A stretch of DNA of 10,378 bases from Anaerolineae bacterium. Lineage in GTDB: Bacteria > Chloroflexota > Anaerolineae > Aggregatilineales > UBA3940. Positions 5,354 through 10,378 of this stretch are shown piece by piece; the first letter of the stretch is position 1; each line of letters begins with the position of its first letter. Made by a program: the position numbers and the translations under genes. The notes below the pieces were generated by a model, which did no database searches, was not told the DNA's origin, and saw only the letters and a program-made list of their open reading frames with translations. Location of the stretch: assembly GCA_016926985.1 (NCBI GenBank), contig JAFGNO010000055.1, forward strand, positions 1-10,378. The letters are read 5' to 3'.

Positions 5354-6466
5354 ATGCAACTCCACGCTTTAACCATCAAAGACCGCGATACCTGGAACGC
5401 CACCCTTGCACTCCTGCCCTATGCCCATGTGCTGCAAACCTGGGAATGGGGCACCTTTAAGTCGGAAACGACCGGTTGGCAGCCACAACGTATCGCCTTC
5501 ATGCATCAAAACACGGCAGTGGCAATGGCCCAGATTCTGACCCGCCAGGAAGGCCCGTTCCGGATCATGTACGTGCCCAAAGGTCCGGTGCTGGACTATA
5601 CCAATGAGGCGCTGCGCAAAGAGGTGATTGCAGCGATCAAGCGCTACGCGCATGATCGGAGAACGATCTTCATCAAAATTGACCCGGATGTGGTAATCGG
5701 CACAGGCATACCGGGCACACCTGGCGCCAGCACCGACAACTTGGGGCTGCAACTCCAGCAGGAATGGGAGCAATCCGGGTTCCGGTTTTCGCCGGATCAG
5801 GTTCAATTCCGGAATTCACAGATCATCGATCTCCGGCAGACAGAAGAAGCGATCCTGCTGGATATGAAGCAAAAAACCCGCTACAACGTCCGCCTTGGCC
5901 CCCGGCGCGATATCACTATCCGGTTTGGGGATATCAATGATCTGGACGCACTATTTGCTTTATACAAGGAAACAGCACAGCGGGATGATTTTGTAATCCG
6001 CCCACTGGCATACTACCGGAAAGCCTGGGCCGATTTTATGAAGGCCGGGTTGGCGCAGGCGATCATTGCAGAATTTCGCGGTCAGCCTATCGCCCATGTC
6101 ATTATTTTCGGATTCGGGAAACGCGCCTGGTATTTCTACGGCGCATCTTCAAACGATGAGCGGCATCGCATGCCAACCTACGCGCTCCAGTGGGAAGCCA
6201 TCCGCTGGGCCAAGCGGCAGGGCATGACGGTCTACGATTTCTGGGGCGCGCCAGAAAATTTCGACGATGAAAATGACCCACTTGCCGGTGTTTTTCGCTT
6301 CAAAGAGGGCTTTGGGGGAACGGTGGTACGCCGCATCGGCGCGTGGGATTACCCGGCCAGCAAAGCTGGCTATGCGTTGTATACTAAAGTCATGCCTTTA
6401 CTTATCAGCGTGATGCAGTTTGCCGCGCGCAGGCGGCTTCATAGCAGCGAACAGAGCAGACAATGA
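5354..6466 (+). CDS. FemABX-family peptidoglycan cross-bridge aminoacyltransferase, copy 2
   Basis: A 370-aa paralogue of the preceding gene, with the same blocks in order: VLQTWEWGTFK (26-36), YVPKGPV (73-79), KQKTRYNVRLG (172-182), YKETAQRDDFVIRP (204-217), WYFYGASSN (259-267), MPTYALQWEAIRWAK (273-287), YDFWGAP (294-300), FRFKEGFGG (314-322). Expected activity is transfer of an amino acid from tRNA to the peptidoglycan stem peptide; the copies differ most in the N-terminal half and just after the YDxWG block, so they may act on different acceptor or bridge positions. A basic C-terminal tail (RRRLHSS) follows a hydrophobic helix (about 345-357) that may touch the membrane, where lipid II lies. 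A -10-like box sits 6 nt before the ATG and no Shine-Dalgarno is visible. The gene overlaps the next one by 4 nt (ATGA), so those two are translationally coupled. Confidence 0.9.
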   Translation: MQLHALTIKDRDTWNATLALLPYAHVLQTWEWGTFKSETTGWQPQRIAFMHQNTAVAMAQILTRQEGPFRIMYVPKGPVLDYTNEALRKEVIAAIKRYAHDRRTIFIKIDPDVVIGTGIPGTPGASTDNLGLQLQQEWEQSGFRFSPDQVQFRNSQIIDLRQTEEAILLDMKQKTRYNVRLGPRRDITIRFGDINDLDALFALYKETAQRDDFVIRPLAYYRKAWADFMKAGLAQAIIAEFRGQPIAHVIIFGFGKRAWYFYGASSNDERHRMPTYALQWEAIRWAKRQGMTVYDFWGAPENFDDENDPLAGVFRFKEGFGGTVVRRIGAWDYPASKAGYALYTKVMPLLISVMQFAARRRLHSSEQSRQ

Positions 6467-7464
6467 GCAGAAAAAAACTGGATTCACTTCCCCGTGTCTC
6501 GCTGGCACAGCTTCCCACTCCCATCGAATTCCTGCCCAACCTGAGCAACTATTTCGGTGGGCCTGAGATCTACATCAAGCGAGATGACCAGACCGGGCTG
6601 GCAACCGGCGGGAACAAGACCCGCAAGCTTGAATACCTGATGGCATCGGCACTTGAGTCTGGCGCAGACTGCGTCATCACTGCCGGCTCCACACAGTCTA
6701 ACCATGCCCGGCAGACAGCCGCAGCCGCTCGCAAATGTGGCGTGGAACCCCATCTGGTGCTCTTTTCCCCGGGTGCTAAAGCACCCGAAAAGCAGCGAGG
6801 CAATGTACTGATCGACCGGCTATTGGGTGCTCATATCCACTGGACAGATGAGTGCTCCCCCTATACCGAGAAGCTCACAGAGGTTGAAGAAGCCCTTCAC
6901 CAGGCGGGTAAAAAGCCTTACTTAATCCCCTATGGTGGCTCTAACGCAACGGGTATCATGGGGTTTGTGAGCGCCATGCTTGAAGCAGCCGAGCAGATCG
7001 AAGGGATCGGGCGAATGGAAACCCATGTCTTCGCTACCTCGTCGGGAGGAACTCAGGCCGGGATGCTCCTGGGCGCTGAACTGGTCGGGAAGACCGGGAA
7101 GGCTGACCTGGTGGGGATCAGCGTGGACAAAAAGGAAGACAGCCTGCGAGAGCGTGTCGCCCAACTGGCGAGTGAGGGGGCAGAACTGCTGGAGATGGAC
7201 TGGGCCCCGGACCCTGCCAGCATCATCATCAACGACAGCTATCTTGGCGGGGGATATGCGGTGGTGAGTAACCTGGAACGGGACGCCATACGCCTGTTGG
7301 CCGAAAAGGAGGGCATCCTGGTCGACCCGGTCTATACCGGACGCGCACTGGGTGGTCTGCTGGATATGGTGCGACATGGCACGTTCAAGATGAGCGAGAG
7401 GATCCTGTTCTGGCATACAGGTGGGACCGCTGCGCTCTTTGCTTTTGAGGAAGCCCTTCAGTAG
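6463..7464 (+). CDS. dcyD: D-cysteine desulfhydrase / ACC deaminase-family PLP enzyme
   Basis: A 333-aa fold-type II PLP enzyme. Visible marks: IKRDDQTG (38-45), GGNKTRKLEYL (49-59) with PLP-binding Lys52, AGSTQSNHARQ (74-84) with the catalytic-region S79-N80-H81, the phosphate loop SSGGTQAG (193-200), DPVYTGRALGGL (288-299) and HTGGTAALFAF (318-328). In ACC deaminase the tyrosine of DPVY is followed by Glu (E295) and the HxGG loop has Leu (L322); plant D-cysteine desulfhydrase has small hydroxyl residues at both places. Here both are Thr (T292, T319), so I favour D-cysteine to pyruvate, H2S and ammonia over ACC deamination; another D-amino-acid substrate is possible. The start overlaps the femX copy 2 stop as ATGA, so it belongs to the same unit. 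This link suggests clearing D-cysteine or handling D-amino acids near peptidoglycan synthesis (inference). Confidence 0.88.
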   Translation: MSRKKLDSLPRVSLAQLPTPIEFLPNLSNYFGGPEIYIKRDDQTGLATGGNKTRKLEYLMASALESGADCVITAGSTQSNHARQTAAAARKCGVEPHLVLFSPGAKAPEKQRGNVLIDRLLGAHIHWTDECSPYTEKLTEVEEALHQAGKKPYLIPYGGSNATGIMGFVSAMLEAAEQIEGIGRMETHVFATSSGGTQAGMLLGAELVGKTGKADLVGISVDKKEDSLRERVAQLASEGAELLEMDWAPDPASIIINDSYLGGGYAVVSNLERDAIRLLAEKEGILVDPVYTGRALGGLLDMVRHGTFKMSERILFWHTGGTAALFAFEEALQ

Positions 7465-7487
7465 CTTGCAAGCCGGGAATTTGTGGC

Positions 7488-7979
7488 CTATTCAGGGTGA
7501 AACAACCGCACAGCGTCCTTATGCACATAGAGCAGTTCCGCCTCACCGTTGATCTCGTGTGTCAGCGAGCGGATGGAAAATATCGCCGCTTCAGTCGCTG
7601 GCAGGAAAGGCCCCGGCGTCGAAAACACGTCCCCTGCATTGGTTTCATGGCCCACATGGAAAGTTGCGCGGATCGCGTACGTTTCGGTGAAGCACACCAG
7701 ACGGATGGGTTTGGGCCGCAAGGCAGCTTCCTGTGGCCCAAAATCCCCGATCAATATGACTTGAATCTGTGCCTTGGGAACAAACACTTCAGGGAGGGTC
7801 ATCTCGCCGAGCCGCGCCCCGGCCATGAGTGGAATGACGGAGACATTTCGGATGGCAAATGTGGTAACCGACTGGTCATTGAGAAATACAACCGGATTCC
7901 CACGGGGTGTGAACTCGCCATCGTAGCGGTAGCTGGCTGTATACATTTCGACCGGATAGGTGGTTAATTGCACTTCCAT
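7488..7979 (-). CDS. Hypothetical 163-aa protein, family not recognised
   Basis: I do not recognise this protein. The start at 7979 is supported by a GGGAG about 8 nt upstream. It has no signal peptide and no membrane segment. The sequence is rich in short hydrophobic, beta-prone stretches separated by turns (for example VVFLNDQSVTTFAIRNVSVI near 29-48 and IQVILIGDFG near 71-80) and ends with a mixed segment LLYVHKDAVRLF (about 149-160). A small cytoplasmic beta-rich domain is likely. A longer plus-strand frame covers the same region, but it has no Shine-Dalgarno and reads like a shadow. It converges on the D-cysteine desulfhydrase gene with only 23 nt between their stops, and lies 154 bp downstream of the macroglobulin gene beyond a strong hairpin, so it is probably transcribed on its own. 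Confidence 0.7.
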   Translation of the reverse strand: MEVQLTTYPVEMYTASYRYDGEFTPRGNPVVFLNDQSVTTFAIRNVSVIPLMAGARLGEMTLPEVFVPKAQIQVILIGDFGPQEAALRPKPIRLVCFTETYAIRATFHVGHETNAGDVFSTPGPFLPATEAAIFSIRSLTHEINGEAELLYVHKDAVRLFHPE

Positions 7980-8042
7980 ATGTCATTCTCCCATATCGCC
8001 ATAACCAAAAGGATAAAGCTGACCAGATGTGGTGTGACATTC

Positions 8043-8071
8043 AGTCTATACTACATGTTGGAAAAGGCCAA
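8043..8071 (-). promoter_or_regulatory. Weak candidate promoter for the 163-aa hypothetical gene
   Basis: On the minus strand TTGGCC (complement of 8066-8071), a 17-bp spacer and TAGACT (complement of 8043-8048); each box matches consensus at 4 of 6. It lies after the macroglobulin hairpin and would give a leader of about 57 nt ending in the GGGAG Shine-Dalgarno. Such matches arise by chance fairly often. Confidence 0.3.
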
Positions 8072-8078
8072 CTGGCAC

Positions 8079-8110
8079 ACAGACTACCGGGATGGTTCCC
8101 GGTAGTCTGT
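8079..8110 (-). terminator. Strong 14-bp hairpin after the macroglobulin gene, probable terminator
   Basis: Perfect 14-bp arms at 8079-8092 and 8097-8110 around the tetraloop TGGT (ACCA on the minus strand). It sits 23 nt after the macroglobulin stop. No T-run follows directly on the minus strand (GTGCCAGTTGG, then CCTTTT), so it is not a textbook intrinsic terminator; it may stop transcription inefficiently or protect the mRNA 3' end. Confidence 0.6.
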
Positions 8111-8133
8111 ATATCATCCGCAAATCCCGGACG

Positions 8134-10378
8134 TTATGGTTCAATCTCGAACAACAACCCCTCGCCGCGACCGTAAACCTCCGGGAAGTAGAACTCACGC
8201 GCTGTTGATGGGATTACCCGGTAGGTGCCCGGTATGCCCAGTCTGATCTGGTAGGAAAAAACATAAGTCCCGGAAGGCAGAAAGTCGGCGTAGAGGACGG
8301 CCTTTTCATCCCGCAGGTCAACTTCTGAGAACCACCACCATCCCCAGCCCCAGCGCAGCGGGTCATCCAGTTCCAGTGTTGGGCGCTCACTGAGCTGAGA
8401 CTCGGTGAGCAGGTTGGTATCAACGGCTTCAGCACCCGCCGGCAAGGGGTCTTCAACCACAAGATAGTAAAGGTCGCGGGCTGTGATCACGGACACCTCA
8501 ACCGTGAGTGTGTCTCCTACCGCCCCCCCGGTCACCGGGTTCCCCTCGGCATCGAGATAGCGCCTTGAGATAACAATCCCCCTGTTCAGCGCAGGCACCT
8601 CCTCAACCGGCAGGTAGGCCGTCAGGTGAGCAGTGTAGTAGAGTTGCCCGTTCCCCTCACCTCGTTCAATAACCAGCCGGTTGACGGCATCATCAAGGAA
8701 CTGGTCTACCGTATACGCTATGTGCGTGGCCTGAGTCACATTTGAGGCTGTCACCTGGCCAGAGGCGGCAGGTTGTCCATTGAATTCAACGCTCCATGCG
8801 TAGTCACCGGACAGCTCACCGGAGGCAATCATCCAGTCCGTCAGGCCGATGAGCGCCCAGGCTGTTTCCTGGGTCGTCTCCCAGTGGCTGCCATTCCGCG
8901 CTGTCATCAGCCAACGGACGATGTTAGGCGCAAGCTCGCTGTCGGGCCACAGCCGGGCAAAGGTATCGAGGATGATGGCGGTCGACCGCGTATCGGTGTT
9001 CCAATGGAACCGATCTGCGTATTCCTCCTCCCAGTGGACGCCGGTGGCGCTGATAATCGCGCTGTTCACCAGGTCTGACTTGATGTTATCAAGGCGAGGA
9101 TCATCCGGTTCGATCAGGTAGAGCGCCTGCGCCAGCAGCGCCCGTGAATAGTGCTGGACATTCTGCCGCGCATCATAGAACTGAACGGTCAGGCTGACAT
9201 CTGGAACACCTGCCTGGGCCAGCACATACAGGATATACACCTGCCGGTCGAGTACATAGGATGCACTCATCGGCGCAAGTACATCTAACTGGTTTTGCAG
9301 GTAGCGGATCGCGTCGTCCAGCACCCGCTGCTCGACCGGGTAGTCCGCCTGCTGTGCGGCCAGCAACCCCTGCACCACATAGGCAGTAACCAGCGAGTCC
9401 GATTGGCTGGCGACAAACCATCCCCAGCCGCCATCGGCATGCTGCTGGGCATACAGGCGCTGGATGCCAATTTGCATCTGCTCCTGGAGGTTGTTCTCCA
9501 TATCCCGGGAAGTCAGGTTGAATTCCCGGAATGCCCGGAGCGTGAGCGCATTGGGCAGAAATCGACTGACTACCTGCTCGGTGCATTCGTAGGGGAAATG
9601 CTTCAGCCAATCCAGCGAAGCAAGGGTCGAGGAGGCCAGCGACGGATCGATCTGGATGTCAAGGCTCCCTGCCTGAATATCATAGGTTGGTGGCAAAACG
9701 ATCCCTTCAACCCGCGTGCCAGCCTCAGTGAGCTGGCCTGCCGTCCCGACTGTTTCAGGCACTTCATAGCGATAGACCGGGAGCATCTGTTCATGATTCG
9801 GATCGCCAAGTGGCGGGCGGGATGCGTCGGACAGCCCCCCACCCTCCACCATAAAGACCAGGTCAACCCAGTCAGCTTCATAGGACACTGTCACGTCCCA
9901 TTCTACACTCACCCGTCCTCCTGCCGGGACAGTGACCTGCTGGGTGATGCTGCTGGAGGTCATGACGACGCCTCTGGCATCCAGGGTCACGGTTGCCTCA
10001 ATGGCGGCATCCGTGTTGTTCTGCACGACCGCAGACAGGGTTGCCTCATCGGCAACCACAAAGAAACGCGGCGTAACCGGGCGGATCAGGAGCGGTTTAG
10101 TCGCGACAATATCGACCGTCTGCTGGGCAACCAGGGTGTCCGCTGTCACCGCGCGGGCATCCATCCGCCAGGTTGTGAGATTGTCCGGCAGGGTGACCGT
10201 CACCGTTTCCAGGCCATCTGACCCGGTGCGCACCACCGCCGACCAGTAGGCAGTGTCCTCAAACTCAGACCGGACATCGAAGTAGCCTTCACGCCCACCG
10301 CCACCGCCGCCCTTCCCCTGATCAATCAGTTCCTGGTTCGCCGCGTCGACAAGGTGGATGATCGGGATGGCCGTGCTC
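8134..10378 (-). CDS. Bacterial alpha-2-macroglobulin, C-terminal ~747 residues (5' end cut by window)
   Basis: The frame is open from the right edge to the TAA at 8134; the N-terminus lies outside, so any in-window start is false. Alpha-2-macroglobulins are envelope protease traps: cleavage of a bait region exposes a thioester that bonds to the attacker. Numbering from the edge, residues 22-30 are a Gly-rich run (GKGGGGGGR), plausibly the end of the bait or linker region. Next comes the MG7-like entry YWSAVVRTGSDG..LPDNLTTWR (44-70), then the thioester domain with PYECTEQ holding the CxEQ motif (C265 and Q268, codons at 9574-9585), so the thioester should form. The alpha/alpha-toroid follows, with ADGGWGWF and ETTQETAWAL; a receptor-like MG10 domain includes VEDPLPAGAEAVD, and the end FPEVYGRGEGLLFEIE is typical of bacterial members. 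Diderm homologues often pair with pbpC; none follows here. The 3' neighbour is the unknown 163-aa gene. Confidence 0.92.
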   Translation of the reverse strand, partial: STAIPIIHLVDAANQELIDQGKGGGGGGREGYFDVRSEFEDTAYWSAVVRTGSDGLETVTVTLPDNLTTWRMDARAVTADTLVAQQTVDIVATKPLLIRPVTPRFFVVADEATLSAVVQNNTDAAIEATVTLDARGVVMTSSSITQQVTVPAGGRVSVEWDVTVSYEADWVDLVFMVEGGGLSDASRPPLGDPNHEQMLPVYRYEVPETVGTAGQLTEAGTRVEGIVLPPTYDIQAGSLDIQIDPSLASSTLASLDWLKHFPYECTEQVVSRFLPNALTLRAFREFNLTSRDMENNLQEQMQIGIQRLYAQQHADGGWGWFVASQSDSLVTAYVVQGLLAAQQADYPVEQRVLDDAIRYLQNQLDVLAPMSASYVLDRQVYILYVLAQAGVPDVSLTVQFYDARQNVQHYSRALLAQALYLIEPDDPRLDNIKSDLVNSAIISATGVHWEEEYADRFHWNTDTRSTAIILDTFARLWPDSELAPNIVRWLMTARNGSHWETTQETAWALIGLTDWMIASGELSGDYAWSVEFNGQPAASGQVTASNVTQATHIAYTVDQFLDDAVNRLVIERGEGNGQLYYTAHLTAYLPVEEVPALNRGIVISRRYLDAEGNPVTGGAVGDTLTVEVSVITARDLYYLVVEDPLPAGAEAVDTNLLTESQLSERPTLELDDPLRWGWGWWWFSEVDLRDEKAVLYADFLPSGTYVFSYQIRLGIPGTYRVIPSTAREFYFPEVYGRGEGLLFEIEP

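Noticed and set aside
4238..6466. The two femX genes as a recent tandem duplication
   Set aside because: They share the conserved protein blocks but differ widely elsewhere (351 against 370 aa, different N-terminal halves), so they are old paralogues, not a recent repeat.
7464..7473. Palindrome GCTTGCAAGC at the end of the D-cysteine desulfhydrase gene as a terminator
   Set aside because: It is a 10-bp self-complementary sequence with no loop and no T-run; it cannot form a useful terminator hairpin, and the match may be chance.
7497..7967. 156-aa plus-strand frame opposite the 163-aa hypothetical gene
   Set aside because: It has no Shine-Dalgarno, starts 32 nt after the D-cysteine desulfhydrase stop, and is basic and Cys/His-rich in a way typical of antisense shadows; the minus-strand frame has a proper ribosome site and a balanced composition.
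9295..10221. 308-aa plus-strand frame antisense to the macroglobulin gene
   Set aside because: The minus strand carries an unmistakable alpha-2-macroglobulin over the whole stretch, including CxEQ; the plus-strand product has no recognisable motif.
8134..10236. Complete 700-aa protein starting at GTG 10236
   Set aside because: The frame stays open to the right edge and the residues before 10236 (including EFEDTAYWSAV) continue the conserved MG7-like entry, so the gene is truncated by the window rather than starting there.

Overview
The window reads like a chromosomal segment of a free-living bacterium of moderate-to-high GC. The two FemX-type peptidoglycan aminoacyltransferases, the FmdB-type zinc ribbon and the general style of the proteins suggest a member of the Chloroflexota (Anaerolineae-like). 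This placement is inference from protein style, not from a marker gene. I see no RNA gene, IS element, phage gene or CRISPR array. No gene-free stretch exceeds 170 bases.

Layout: (1) 1-1097, minus: a lipoprotein with a C-terminal beta-propeller-like part, cut by the left edge, with its own likely promoter. (2) 1200-3445, minus: two tandem ABC-2 export permeases of exactly 372 aa each, with no ATPase gene beside them. (3) 3446-3612: a dense divergent control region. It holds a perfect 24-bp TetR-style palindrome on the permease side and a C-rich operator of the RcnR/FrmR/CsoR type overlapping the promoter on the other side. (4) 3613-4149, plus: a small FmdB-type zinc-ribbon gene and a CsoR-family regulator, closed by a clear intrinsic terminator. 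The regulator keeps both family cysteines but has Tyr where copper sensors have His, so it resembles thiol/persulfide sensors (CstR-like) more than Cu(I) sensors. (5) 4238-7464, plus: two FemX-type enzymes followed by a PLP enzyme that overlaps the second by ATGA and carries D-cysteine-desulfhydrase-type specificity residues. Both femX genes look leaderless: a -10 box sits 6-7 nt before the ATG and no Shine-Dalgarno is visible. (6) 7488-7979, minus: an unrecognised 163-aa protein. (7) 8134-10378, minus: the C-terminal ~747 residues of a bacterial alpha-2-macroglobulin with an intact CxEQ thioester motif, cut by the right edge.

How it fits together: much of the window concerns the cell envelope (lipoprotein, exporter permeases, peptidoglycan cross-bridge enzymes, protease-trapping macroglobulin). 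The best lead is sulfur-related: a dithiol CsoR/CstR-type repressor with a well-matched self-operator lies just upstream of a cluster ending in a predicted H2S-producing D-cysteine desulfhydrase. A strong terminator separates the two units, so a functional link is a hypothesis only.
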